A stretch of DNA of 64,000 nucleotides. It comes from Hyphomicrobiales bacterium. Lineage in GTDB: Bacteria > Pseudomonadota > Alphaproteobacteria > Rhizobiales > Rhizobiaceae. The translations under genes and the position numbers were made by a program. The stretch's first letter is position 1, and every line of letters starts with the position of its first letter. Where the stretch lies: positions 1 through 64,000 of the forward strand of contig UCKU01000003.1 of NCBI GenBank assembly GCA_900473185.1, written 5' to 3'. Positions 45,523 to 54,347 of this stretch are shown here, in pieces. A model generated the notes under the pieces. It saw only the letters and a list, made by a program, of their open reading frames with translations. It ran no database searches and was not told where the DNA came from.

Positions 45523-46139
45523 GGCTCACCATGATCGAGAAGGATCTTGCGAAGGCTTTTCAGCGCCCTATGAGTGGCTACCTTCAGCGACGTGACGGAC
45601 ATCCCGCTCTCTCTGGCAGCCTCCTTCAGCGACATTTCCTTCAGTTTCAGCATGTTGATCGCCTGCTGTTGCGCCGGCGGCAGGTCGCTGATTGCGCCCT
45701 CAAGATGGATCCGGTTGGCAACTTCCTCGATATCGTTACCGGTTGCAACCGCGTCATGTTCGCTCGACAGCGGAAATTCATGGGCGCGCTGGCGTCCCTG
45801 CCGGCGCAGCCGGTCGAAGGCGCGCCGGTTTGCAATGCCGACGAGCCAGGGGCCGAAGGGCCGGGTCGGGTCGTAGGTTTCGCGGATCGAATGAATGGTC
45901 AGCAGGATATCCTGAACCGTATCCTCCACGTCTCTCGGGTCGCGATGATAGCGCACCGCCAGCGAGCGCAGATAGGGCGTGATCTCCTGCAATAGGCGCA
46001 GATAGGCGGCAGCATCGCCATCCTGGGCGCGGGCCATCAGGATCGTCCAGTCGAGTTCGCGATGGCGTGCGCTCCTGATGACAGAGCCCACCGGCCGGGA
46101 GGAGACGAGTTTCAATCGGTCGCCGCGCTCCTCGCTCAT
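45519..46139 (-). CDS. sigF: ECF sigma factor, SigF-like (ECF16 type)
   Basis: A 206-residue sigma-70 ECF factor. Region 2 is LQEITPYLRSLAVRYHRDPR through DVEDTVQDILLTIHSIRETY and RPFGPWLVGIANRRAFDRLR; region 4 is LPPAQQQAINMLKLKEMSLK with the HTH AARESGMSVTSLKVATHRAL. Pairing with NrsF/DUF1109 places it with Caulobacter SigF, which responds to heavy metals. ATG 46139 overlaps the DoxX stop by 4 bases. A GTAACC-N15-CGAA motif before the precursor gene implies autoregulation through the operon promoter. Confidence 0.9.
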   Translation of the reverse strand: MSEERGDRLKLVSSRPVGSVIRSARHRELDWTILMARAQDGDAAAYLRLLQEITPYLRSLAVRYHRDPRDVEDTVQDILLTIHSIRETYDPTRPFGPWLVGIANRRAFDRLRRQGRQRAHEFPLSSEHDAVATGNDIEEVANRIHLEGAISDLPPAQQQAINMLKLKEMSLKEAARESGMSVTSLKVATHRALKSLRKILLDHGEP

Positions 46140-46639
46140 GCGGGCGCGTTCCTTTTGCGCGGGCGGGCAATCAGGCGTGGCATGAGATAGTCGAGCGACA
46201 GCGGGCCAGGCCCGAGCGCCATGACGGCGAGCGCAAGAGCAGTCCAATAGAGGTGAAAATTCACCCAGCCGTCGGGAAAGACCAGCTGGATGACACCGGT
46301 CATGATTAGCAGCGCAAGGCCGACAAGGCGCGTGGCAAAGCCCGCCAGCAGCAGGACCGGAAGCACGATCTCCGCACAGCCAACGAGAAGGGCGATCGTA
46401 TCGGGAGCGGGGAAACCGTAGAGATTGCCGAAGATGTGCAGCTTGAACTGCTCTTCGAACAGGAATTGCGTACCGACCGAAAGCTGCAGGAAGCCGTCCC
46501 AGCGGGTCAGCCCCGAGCGCAGGAAGGGCAGGGCAAGCGCAATGCGCACGACCGGCGGGGCGACGGCGAGGCCGATCAGGCTGACGATGTCTAGAAGCCG
46601 CAGATAAAGTGCGGCAGGCGTAAAGCTCTTGTCCGTCAT
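46136..46639 (-). CDS. DoxX family membrane protein of the bufferin operon
   Basis: A 167-residue DoxX-family protein with four helices (LIGLAVAPPVVRIALALPFL, TIALLVGCAEIVLPVLLLAG and two more). DoxX proteins are regularly encoded with DUF2282-DUF692-DUF2063 genes. The start overlaps the bufC stop by 4 bases. Its role in bufferin production or copper handling is not established. Confidence 0.88.
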   Translation of the reverse strand: MTDKSFTPAALYLRLLDIVSLIGLAVAPPVVRIALALPFLRSGLTRWDGFLQLSVGTQFLFEEQFKLHIFGNLYGFPAPDTIALLVGCAEIVLPVLLLAGFATRLVGLALLIMTGVIQLVFPDGWVNFHLYWTALALAVMALGPGPLSLDYLMPRLIARPRKRNAPA

Positions 46640-47433
46640 TTGCTGCCGCTCCCGGATGTGATGGCGAAGGCGATGACGGCGCCCGCCGTCATCAGGCCGG
46701 AGAGGCAGGCAGGCAGGTCGAAACGGAGACTGTCTTCCAGCGCCTGTTTCGTGGCGTCGATCATCGTCCGTCCCTTGCCGAGTGCGATGATGAAGGCCGC
46801 CGCACCCGGCGGCAGCGCGCGTGCTTCGACATCCGCGCCAGGGCGCAGCAGCAATATGTCTTCGCCGCCGGCGGATATATCCACTTCGGCCGGCTGCCCG
46901 TCCGCAACGTTCATCTGCCAGATCGTCAGCGCCGGGAAGGGCGAGCGCACGATGCGCAGCGATGGATGCAGCGCGACGCTGAGATGCGGCAGGTCGTCCG
47001 CCTTGATCGCAGCAAAGGCCCTGGCCTCAACCGGCTCTGCCTCGGCGGCATGATAGGCCTCCACCCAGGCCCGCTCGATGCGTGCCACGTCGGCGAGATA
47101 AGGAAGGCTTGCCGCCGGTTCGAAAGTCTCGATGAAATCGGGAAAGCCCCGGCCATAATCGAGCATGATCGGGGAAGTGGGCGGATCGAGCGCGACATAG
47201 ATGCGCCCCATGGCAACGAAGAATTCCTCGCCGACGATGCGCGCCACGGCCGGAAACGCATCCTTCAACGTCGCCGTCAGGCCGGCAATGACATTGTTGC
47301 GATAGACGTTGAAGCGCTTCAGGCTGGGCCGGCCGTCCGGCCCGACCAGACCTTCGGGCAGGGGCTGCGCGGGGTCCAGAAGGGCGGAGGCGAAATCATG
47401 CTGGCGTTTGGCGGTCGAAGGTGCCGTCGGCAT
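46636..47433 (-). CDS. bufC: BufC-type DUF2063 protein, partner of the MNIO enzyme
   Basis: A 265-residue protein. The N-terminal DUF2063 domain is visible in QHDFASALLDPAQPLPEGLV, then RFNVYRNNVIAGLTATLKDA and FPAVARIVGEEFFVAMGRIY. In bufferin systems the BufC-type protein binds the precursor and works with the DUF692 oxidase to modify cysteines. ATG 47433 shares one base with the stop of the 52-codon ORF (TGATG), so initiation is coupled. Symbol by family and context. Confidence 0.85.
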   Translation of the reverse strand: MPTAPSTAKRQHDFASALLDPAQPLPEGLVGPDGRPSLKRFNVYRNNVIAGLTATLKDAFPAVARIVGEEFFVAMGRIYVALDPPTSPIMLDYGRGFPDFIETFEPAASLPYLADVARIERAWVEAYHAAEAEPVEARAFAAIKADDLPHLSVALHPSLRIVRSPFPALTIWQMNVADGQPAEVDISAGGEDILLLRPGADVEARALPPGAAAFIIALGKGRTMIDATKQALEDSLRFDLPACLSGLMTAGAVIAFAITSGSGSK

Positions 47434-47591
47434 CAGCCGGTCCTCCGTGTGACGACATTGCGCCAGAACCGGCACAGACTATCGAGACTGCCGGCGGTCG
47501 AGCTCCAGAGCGTGGCGTCGCTGCCCGTCGGGACGGCAATTTCCCGCGATCGATGCCAGGCATAGTGGATAGCAATTCTGTGGCCGGTCAT
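47433..47591 (-). CDS. Uncalled 52-residue ORF between bufB and bufC
   Basis: I translated this by hand. ATG 47591 is followed by 52 sense codons and TGA 47435-47433, which overlaps the bufC ATG. A GAGGAG site overlaps the bufB stop, 5 bases before the ATG. The peptide begins MTGHRIAIHYAWHRSREIAV and ends RFWRNVVTRRTG; it is basic, has one Cys (residue 40), three Trp, three His and no membrane segment. It fills a 168-base gap that would otherwise separate bufB from bufC. It may be a genuine small partner or only a coupling leader; I recognise no family. Confidence 0.6.
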   Translation of the reverse strand: MTGHRIAIHYAWHRSREIAVPTGSDATLWSSTAGSLDSLCRFWRNVVTRRTG

Positions 47592-47601
47592 CGGGGGCTC
47601 C

Positions 47602-48489
47602 TCATTCGGCGGCTGCGCGTGGATGGTGCAAGGCCGCCTCGCGCATCAGTCTTTCGGCGCGCGCCGCTTCGCCGGCCAGAACCGGCCATTCCGGAAGATC
47701 GGCATCCCATTCGATCAGCGTCGCCACCGGCCCGATGCGGGCGATGGCATGGGCGTAGAGGTCCCAGACGATGGCGTCGACCGGGCGGTCATGCGTGTCG
47801 ATCAGCAGCAGCCGGTTTTCCTCGTCCGCTTCGCGCGCATGGCCGGCCAGATGGATTTCTCGGACATGATGCAGCGGGTAGGCATCAATATAGGCGACGG
47901 GGTCCCAAAGCTGGTTGGTGGAGGCAACATAGACATTGTTGACATCGAGCAGCAGGCCGCAGCCGGTGCGTTGCACGATCTCGGCGATGAAATCGATCTC
48001 CGACCAGCTGCTTTCGGCAAAGGCCAAATAGGTCGAGGGGTTTTCGAGCAGCATCTGCCGCCCGAGCGCCTGTTGTACCTCGTCTATGTGGCCGGCGACG
48101 CGAGACAGCGTCTCATCCGTGTATGGCAGCGGCAGGAGATCGTTGAAGAAGCCTGCATCATGCGACGACCATGCTAGGTGTTCGGAAAAGAGCGAGGGCC
48201 GGTAGCGCTTGTTCAGCGCCTTCAGCCGCGAAAGGTGCTCCCTGTCCAGCGGCCGGTCGGCACCGATCGACAGGCCGACGCCATGCAGGGACAACGGATA
48301 ATGTTCGCGCACGGCGGCGAGATAACGATGCGGCGGGCCGCCTTCGCCCATGTAATTTTCCGCGTGCACCTCGAAGAAGCCGATATCGGGCAGGGTCTCG
48401 ATGATGTGGCTGTAATGCTCCGCCTTGAGGCCGACACCGGCGCGGGCCGGCATGTCTGTGTCAGGGAAGGCAATGTCTGGATCTTGCAT
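47602..48489 (-). CDS. bufB: BufB-type MNIO enzyme (DUF692)
   Basis: A 295-residue TIM-barrel multinuclear non-haem iron oxidase of the DUF692/MbnB family. Visible motifs with likely iron ligands are GFFEVHAENYMGEGG, PLSLHGVGLSIG, SEHLAWSSHDAGFFND, GLLLDVNNVYVAS, REIHLAGHA and IDTHDRPVD. Related enzymes convert precursor cysteines into thiooxazole or oxazolone groups that bind copper. ATG 48489 gives the usual length; the frame upstream is not family-like. It lies 156 bases after bufA and is preceded by a hairpin. Confidence 0.9.
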   Translation of the reverse strand: MQDPDIAFPDTDMPARAGVGLKAEHYSHIIETLPDIGFFEVHAENYMGEGGPPHRYLAAVREHYPLSLHGVGLSIGADRPLDREHLSRLKALNKRYRPSLFSEHLAWSSHDAGFFNDLLPLPYTDETLSRVAGHIDEVQQALGRQMLLENPSTYLAFAESSWSEIDFIAEIVQRTGCGLLLDVNNVYVASTNQLWDPVAYIDAYPLHHVREIHLAGHAREADEENRLLLIDTHDRPVDAIVWDLYAHAIARIGPVATLIEWDADLPEWPVLAGEAARAERLMREAALHHPRAAAE

Positions 48490-48515
48490 GGCGCACCTGG
48501 TCGCGGTCGGGATGG

Positions 48516-48543
48516 GACCGGCCCGCGCAGAAGCGGGCCGGTC
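48516..48543. promoter_or_regulatory. Hairpin between bufA and bufB (possible attenuator or processing stem)
   Basis: GACCGGCCCGC (48516-48526) and GCGGGCCGGTC (48533-48543) form a perfect 11-bp stem with a 6-base loop. On the transcribed minus strand no T-tract follows, so complete termination is unlikely. The stem could protect the bufA 3' end or reduce readthrough, making precursor more abundant than enzymes. Confidence 0.6.
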
Positions 48544-48645
48544 TTTTCGGGAGGCTAGTCTTCGGAGGATGTCGGTCCTCGGGGCAATCTTCCGGCGGGC
48601 GGTCATCCGGTTCTGCCCGAGCAGGCCTCCCGGATCGGCGTCGGA

Positions 48646-48978
48646 TCAGGCCTTGGGAGTGAGGCTGCCGGCGCCCTTCGGCGTGGACATGGTGGTGCAG
48701 GTGCCCTTCGGAACGAGCTTGAAGGCGTTGCCCTGGTAGTCGACCATGCTCGTGCCTGCGCAGGTCGTGCCGGCGCCGGCATAGCAATCGTTCTGGCCCT
48801 TCAACGCCGTGCCGAAGCAGGGCTCGACCTTGCCGGATTTCACCAGGGCGGTGTGTTCCGCCTGGATCTTCTTCTGCGCGTCGGTGAATTCTTCGGCACC
48901 AGCCGGCAGGGCCGAGAGGGCACCGATGGCGCTGGCGAAGGCGCCGACGACGAGCGTGGACAAGATGCGATTGGACAT
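48646..48978 (-). CDS. bufA: Bufferin precursor BufA (DUF2282)
   Basis: A 110-residue exported peptide precursor. The signal peptide ([20 protein letters not shown], cleavage near AGAEE) is followed by a helical stretch and a core with four cysteines in the DUF2282 pattern: [22 protein letters not shown] and VPKGTC (Cys54, 65, 73 and 94). Members of this family are modified by DUF692 enzymes into copper-binding bufferins. GGAG lies 8 bases before ATG 48978. It is the first gene behind the SigF-like promoter. Symbol by family and synteny. Confidence 0.9.
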   Translation of the reverse strand: MSNRILSTLVVGAFASAIGALSALPAGAEEFTDAQKKIQAEHTALVKSGKVEPCFGTALKGQNDCYAGAGTTCAGTSMVDYQGNAFKLVPKGTCTTMSTPKGAGSLTPKA

Positions 48979-49054
48979 TGCTATTCTCCGGTTTTTAAGG
49001 ATGGCCAGAGGACCGTTCAGTCGTCTGGGGCGGTGTGATCCACCTGTCTTGAAG

Positions 49055-49080
49055 TTCGCTGCAGCAGCCGAAAGGTTACC
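49055..49080 (-). promoter_or_regulatory. SigF-type ECF promoter of the bufferin operon
   Basis: On the minus strand GGTAACC (49080-49074) is followed after 15 bases by CGAA (49058-49055). This matches, within one base of spacing as I recall it, the GTAACC/CGAA promoter described for Caulobacter SigF. It ends 76 bases before the bufA start, leaving a leader of about 70 bases. Confidence 0.7.
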
Positions 49081-49116
49081 TGCTCCTGCCGGCTCTCTTG
49101 ATCCGCGCTGGGATAC

Positions 49117-49440
49117 TCACCTGTCGCCTCTGCCGGACGCGGGTTTGCGTGCAACGATCGTTGCCGGATGAATGGAGGGCGACTCAGCAAGCAGCGGCGG
49201 CACGCTTGCAAGGATCAGCTTTGCCGCTTGCCCGCTCATATGAGCATTGCGGCTTTCGGGATCGGCGAAGAGATCGACGAGGAAGATCAGATCGGGATCG
49301 GCTTCGGAGCGCAGCACGAGCCAGGTCGTCGTGCCGACCTCATCCTCGACATGCGGCAGCACGCTTGCAATCAGACGTGCGACCTCCTCTCCGCTTCCGG
49401 CCTTGGCGCGAAACGGAATGACGGCGGCAAGTTCGTTCAT
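49117..49440 (-). CDS. Antibiotic biosynthesis monooxygenase (ABM) fold protein
   Basis: A 107-residue ferredoxin-like-fold protein of the ABM/YgiN type (AVIPFRAKAGSGEEVARLIA, TWLVLRSEADPDLIFLVDLF, HMSGQAAKLILASVPPLLA). It is directly upstream of the bufferin operon in the same direction, but the SigF-like promoter lies between, so it is probably separate. Members oxidise quinones, haem or aromatic substrates; function is unknown. Confidence 0.85.
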   Translation of the reverse strand: MNELAAVIPFRAKAGSGEEVARLIASVLPHVEDEVGTTTWLVLRSEADPDLIFLVDLFADPESRNAHMSGQAAKLILASVPPLLAESPSIHPATIVARKPASGRGDR

Positions 49441-49550
49441 CGCAAATTCCCCTCAATGGCCTGTCCGAGCCATTAAGGGTGAAAAATCCGGGCCAGTATT
49501 GAAGGGTGTTGCGGCTCTTGGTACCGCCTTGCTACCGCCTGACGTTCACT

Positions 49551-50957
49551 TCAGGCGGGAATGCCGTAGACCGGTATTTCGCCGCTGAGCCCTCGCAGGA
49601 AGGCCGTAGTGCCGTGCAGGCTGCGGCCGCGCGCGGCAAGCAGCGCACGCGCTTCCTCGTCCTCGACCACTGGTGTCGTTGCAAAGATCATGTCCGGGGT
49701 GGCGATCGTCTGAAGGCGCGAGGCGACATTGACCGTCTGGCCGAAATAATCCTGCCGTTCGTTCATCAGCACGGCAAGGCAGGGGCCGCTATGGAGGCCG
49801 ACCTTCAGGAACAGGTCGTCGCGACTGTCGCGCCGGTTGAGTTCATCGATCACCTTGCGGATGTCGAGCGCGGCGGCCACGCCCTGCGCCGGGCTCGGAA
49901 AGGTTGCCATGATCGCATCGCCGATCGTCTTGACCACCGCGCCGCCATGGGCGGAAACGACCTGATGCATGAGCTGGAAATGCGAGCGCACCAGATCGAA
50001 AGCGGCAAGGTCGCCGATCCGCTCGTAGAGTTCGGTCGATCCCTTCAGGTCGGTAAACAGGAAGGTCAGGCTGGTGATCCTGAAGCGCTGGTTGAGATCG
50101 AGAACATTGGTGCGGTAGATATCCCGGAAGGTCTGGTGGGTGAGCAGCCGCTTGGCAGTCAGGACAGGCACACGCCGCGTAAGGATCGCTTCCAGCGCCT
50201 CGCCGGCGATCCAGAGGATCGGTATGATCCTACGGTTCGTCCGGTTTTCCAGATCGAGCGTCAGAAGGCCGGGCGCCACCCGCAGCGTTTCGCCGGCCTG
50301 ATGTGCGTCATCGATATCGATCGACAGGCGCTGGCCTTCGGCCGGTTCGCCGGTCACCTCCAGGAAGCGCGAGCTGTGCGTCACAGGATCGAAGAGGATC
50401 GCCACACCCTCGCTCATCTGAACCTGGCGGCCCATGCGCGCACCCGGCGCAATCTCGAACGCGTCGAGAACGACCTCGCCGACGATGGGCGCAAGATGCT
50501 CGGGCAGGTCGCTGCCGGAACTCCAGAAGATCTGGCGCGTATAGTCCCAGAGCGGCAGGCTGTCGGGATCGTGGGCGGCGATGTGGCGGATGCGCGGGTC
50601 GACCGTGAAGGTGATTTCCACGGTTTCATCGAGCGTCGGTTCGCAATCGAGCGCACAGAAGGAACAATTATAGTGGTGCTGGTCGATGCCCTGCAGCGAC
50701 TCCGCCTGATAGAGCACGCCGCCGCAGCTTTGACAGACGACGTTCCAGGAGAGTTCGAAAAGGCCGAGCTGGGTTGCATGCAGGAAGGCGGCGATGCTCT
50801 CCTGTTCGCCGAGCCCGTTCGTCTGCGCAAAGGCCAGCGGATTGACGCGGTTCAGGCGAAAATCTGGTGCGTCTTCGATCAGATGCGCCATCGCGGTAGC
50901 AACGGTTTCGTCGACATGCTGGCGCACGGCCATGACGCGGTTGGTTATATCGGGCAT
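49551..50957 (-). CDS. Class III adenylate/guanylate cyclase with zinc-ribbon-like N-terminus
   Basis: A 468-residue protein. The N-terminal 270 residues are of the DUF5939 type found before cyclases, with two cysteine pairs, CQSCGG (75-78) and CSFC (98-101), suggesting bound zinc. The cyclase domain (about 295-440) has LTFLFTDLKGSTELYERIGD with the first metal Asp, VKTIGDAIMATFPSP with the second, and YFGQTVNVASRLQTIA with the catalytic Asn/Arg. No membrane segment is seen. It could sense redox or metal state through the cysteines; this is inference. Confidence 0.88.
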   Translation of the reverse strand: MPDITNRVMAVRQHVDETVATAMAHLIEDAPDFRLNRVNPLAFAQTNGLGEQESIAAFLHATQLGLFELSWNVVCQSCGGVLYQAESLQGIDQHHYNCSFCALDCEPTLDETVEITFTVDPRIRHIAAHDPDSLPLWDYTRQIFWSSGSDLPEHLAPIVGEVVLDAFEIAPGARMGRQVQMSEGVAILFDPVTHSSRFLEVTGEPAEGQRLSIDIDDAHQAGETLRVAPGLLTLDLENRTNRRIIPILWIAGEALEAILTRRVPVLTAKRLLTHQTFRDIYRTNVLDLNQRFRITSLTFLFTDLKGSTELYERIGDLAAFDLVRSHFQLMHQVVSAHGGAVVKTIGDAIMATFPSPAQGVAAALDIRKVIDELNRRDSRDDLFLKVGLHSGPCLAVLMNERQDYFGQTVNVASRLQTIATPDMIFATTPVVEDEEARALLAARGRSLHGTTAFLRGLSGEIPVYGIPA

Positions 50958-51054
50958 CGCTCATCCCATCAGATAGGGGTCAAAAACAGGGCCGAGAGGA
51001 ACAAAATAGGGCGGTGGCAGCAGGCAGGCGAGCCGTTTATTTTTTCGCCTTAAA

Positions 51055-51079
51055 GTAACCTTTTGCGTACCGGAGCGAA
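51055..51079 (+). promoter_or_regulatory. Second GTAACC-N15-CGAA motif
   Basis: GTAACC (51055-51060), 15 bases, then CGAA (51076-51079) on the plus strand: the same half-sites and spacing as the bufA promoter. It points into the 3' end of the AraC gene on the opposite strand, where I find no convincing plus-strand gene. It may make an antisense RNA or be chance. Confidence 0.4.
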
Positions 51080-51130
51080 ACAGCTGATCGCTCCGCGCAG
51101 GCGGCCGCTTGCTTCGAGCAAAACCTGGCT

Positions 51131-52075
51131 CTAATTCGGCGGGCGGCGGCGCAGCCGACGTCCGTGTTCGCGCGCAAAAGCGGCGGGCGTGCCGCCTGTC
51201 AGGCGATGGAAACGCCGGGTGAAATGGCTCTGGTCGGAATAGCCGGTCGCAAGGGCCACTTCCGCCAGCGACGTATCGGTTTCGGCAATCAGCGTCCGGG
51301 CGCGCTCGATCCGGCGCTGCTCGACGAAACTGATCGGGCTCACGCCGGTGCTCTGCTTGAAAAGCCGGGTGAAATGAAAGCGGCTGACATCGACGAGGGC
51401 CGCTAGTTCCGCAAGCCCGATCATCCGGTCGAGATTGTCCTCGATATAGTTGGTGATGCGCTCGATCTCGGCCTTGCCGAGGCCGGGCAACGTGCTGCGC
51501 TCCGCAATGCCAAAGGTGTTATAGGCCCTCAGGAGATGCGCGGCGAGGGCGGCGGAGACTTGGTCGACGATCAGCGCCTGGGCGGGATGGGCCTGCTGCT
51601 CCAGTTCGGCGAGCAGCACGAGCGCCATATGCTCGATCAGCCTGTCGCGGGTTTCGAATATATTCCTGATTTCGATGCTTGCCGCCGCGTGCGACCCAAG
51701 CTCTTCGCCGGCCGCCGCCACCAGCCGGGCCGGAACGCGCAGCCGCGCCGATGTCGGCGTGCGGCCCTCCCAGGTCGATACGCAGCCCGCGGGCATCAGA
51801 AGCGACATGCCGGCCGAAATCGTGCCCTCATGGACGACCCCGTCGCGCCGCTGGATCAGCCGGGCGCGGCCGGAGGGGCAATAGGAAATCAGATGGTGAT
51901 CGAGGGCCGGATAGGTCTGTGAACAATCGAGCCGCGGCCGATAGAGATCGACCGTCACTCCGCTCCATCCCCGATCCCGCGTCGTCGCAAGCGGCCGTCG
52001 CGGCTTGATATCGACGATCTCCTCGATGGAGACGAGCTTTTGTCCTGACGGCGAAATGGGGGGCTGCTCGTTCAT
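51131..52075 (-). CDS. AraC family transcriptional regulator
   Basis: A 314-residue regulator. The N-terminal half is a small-molecule-sensing domain without a clear family. The C-terminal AraC domain has ITNYIEDNLDRMIGLAELAA, VSRFHFTRLFKQSTGVSPIS and SLAEVALATGYSDQSHFTRR. ATG 52075 is preferred over upstream in-frame starts, which add non-family sequence. It stands alone between the cyclase and a region with a candidate small RNA; the target is unknown. Confidence 0.88.
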   Translation of the reverse strand: MNEQPPISPSGQKLVSIEEIVDIKPRRPLATTRDRGWSGVTVDLYRPRLDCSQTYPALDHHLISYCPSGRARLIQRRDGVVHEGTISAGMSLLMPAGCVSTWEGRTPTSARLRVPARLVAAAGEELGSHAAASIEIRNIFETRDRLIEHMALVLLAELEQQAHPAQALIVDQVSAALAAHLLRAYNTFGIAERSTLPGLGKAEIERITNYIEDNLDRMIGLAELAALVDVSRFHFTRLFKQSTGVSPISFVEQRRIERARTLIAETDTSLAEVALATGYSDQSHFTRRFHRLTGGTPAAFAREHGRRLRRRPPN

Positions 52076-52225
52076 GACGGTTCGGCCAATCCAGGTTGTG
52101 CTGGGGTCAGGGTAGAGGCTTTTGGTGGCGGGTTGAAGTGTACTAGCGATTGAAATGAGGCTGCTGCAGGCAGGGTACTGCACGCTGGAGCCCTTGTTTC
52201 GTTGTATCGGTTCTCGTCTGCCGGA

Positions 52226-52254
52226 CAAAAAGAAAGCCGGCACAAGGCCGGCTT
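52226..52254 (-). terminator. Intrinsic terminator on the minus strand without an obvious gene
   Basis: AAGCCGGC (52234-52241) and GCCGGCTT (52247-52254) form a perfect 8-bp stem, followed on the minus strand by TTTCTTTTTGT. No recognised minus-strand gene ends here, so a small RNA or very short gene upstream (about 52255-52560) is possible. Confidence 0.65.
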
Positions 52255-52560
52255 AGACGAACGCGGCTGAACAGGGGATACTGGGCCGGCTCCTTGCATT
52301 TCGTGACTGACAATAAATTTCACTACAATGCCGAGGACAGCAGAGAAGGCGTAACGAGATCGCCATGAGGGCGGCTCCGCAAAGGGGTGGGCGGCGGGCG
52401 GAGGCCGGTGCTGTCCTCGAGTGTGTTTATGAGGGACGAACATCACCGATTGATGACATCGCAAACCGGGCAGTGATTTTCTTTTCATAGGCCCGATCTG
52501 TCCTGTGGATGGATGTCCGAGCCTGACTTTTTTGGCGGATAGCCGGATCGTGTGAATGCT
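52255..52560 (-). ncRNA. Candidate small RNA ending at the 52226-52254 terminator
   Basis: The 529-base gap 52076-52604 holds no clear gene. A minus-strand transcript running to the terminator would contain a partial stem (GCATTGTAGTGA with TCACGAAATGC) and a 37-codon ORF beginning MAISLRLLCC that stops just before the terminator. Its start and promoter are not identifiable, so the limits given are approximate. Confidence 0.3.
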
Positions 52561-52604
52561 GTGTTCAGGCGCCTGTGGATGTCAAAGCTTCACAAAGGGG
52601 CTAT

Positions 52605-53566
<962 letters not shown>

Positions 53567-53570
<4 letters not shown>

Positions 53571-54328
53571 ACTTCGAGGCGATTAAATCCATCTATTACT
53601 TTGAGATGGCGCGCACCCGGCGCACGCTCTTGCAGAGCGTCATTTCGCCCGTCATTTCCACCTCGCTCTATTTCATCGTCTTCGGCGCAGCCGTCGGCTC
53701 GCGCATCCAGGAGGTGGAGGGTGTTTCCTACGGCGCCTTCATCACGCCTGGCCTCATCATGCTGACGCTGCTCGGCCAGTGCATCGGCAACGGTTCCTTC
53801 GGCATCTATTTTCCGAAATTCACCGGCACGATCTACGAGATCCTCTCGGCCCCCGTCGCCATGACGGAGATCCTGATCGGCTATGTCGGAGCGGCGGCCA
53901 CCAAGGGGCTGCTCATCGGCGTCATCATCCTGGTGACAGCCAATATCTTCGTCGATGTCCGGATCGAGCATCCCTTCATGATGGTGCTGTTCTTCCTTTT
54001 GACGGCGATCAGCTTCAGCCTGTTCGGCTTCATGATCGGCATCTGGGCGACGAATTTCGAGCAGCTGAACCTCATCCCCATGCTCGTCGTGCCGCCGCTG
54101 ACTTTTCTTGGCGGCAGCTTCTACTCGATCAACATGCTGCCGCCCTTCTGGCAGGCCGTCAGCCATTTTAACCCGGTGCTTTATCTGGTCAGCGGCTTCC
54201 GCTGGAGTTTCTACGGCATCGCCGACGTCAACCCGCTGGTCAGCCTCGGCATGATCTCGCTGTTTCTGGTGATTTGTCTCAGCACGCTTGGGTGGATCTT
54301 CAAGACGGGGTATCGGTTGCGTAACTGA
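53567..54328 (+). CDS. ABC-2 type transporter permease
   Basis: A 253-residue permease with six helices ([59 protein letters not shown]). The last of these is the conserved ABC-2 segment. It forms an exporter with the ATPase gene, which it overlaps (ATGA). NodJ/DrrB-like exporters carry oligosaccharides or drugs; no nod genes are present here. Confidence 0.92.
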
Positions 54329-54347
54329 GGGACCGGCCAGGCGGCGC

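Noticed and set aside
49506..51053. Plus-strand ORF (515 codons) opposite the second cyclase
   Set aside because: It has no recognisable motifs, whereas the minus strand has all catalytic residues of a class III cyclase.
52072..52488. Minus-strand ORF of 138 codons in the 52-kb gap
   Set aside because: Its residue pattern is Pro, Arg and Ser-rich without any motif, and it runs through an intrinsic terminator and into the AraC leader.
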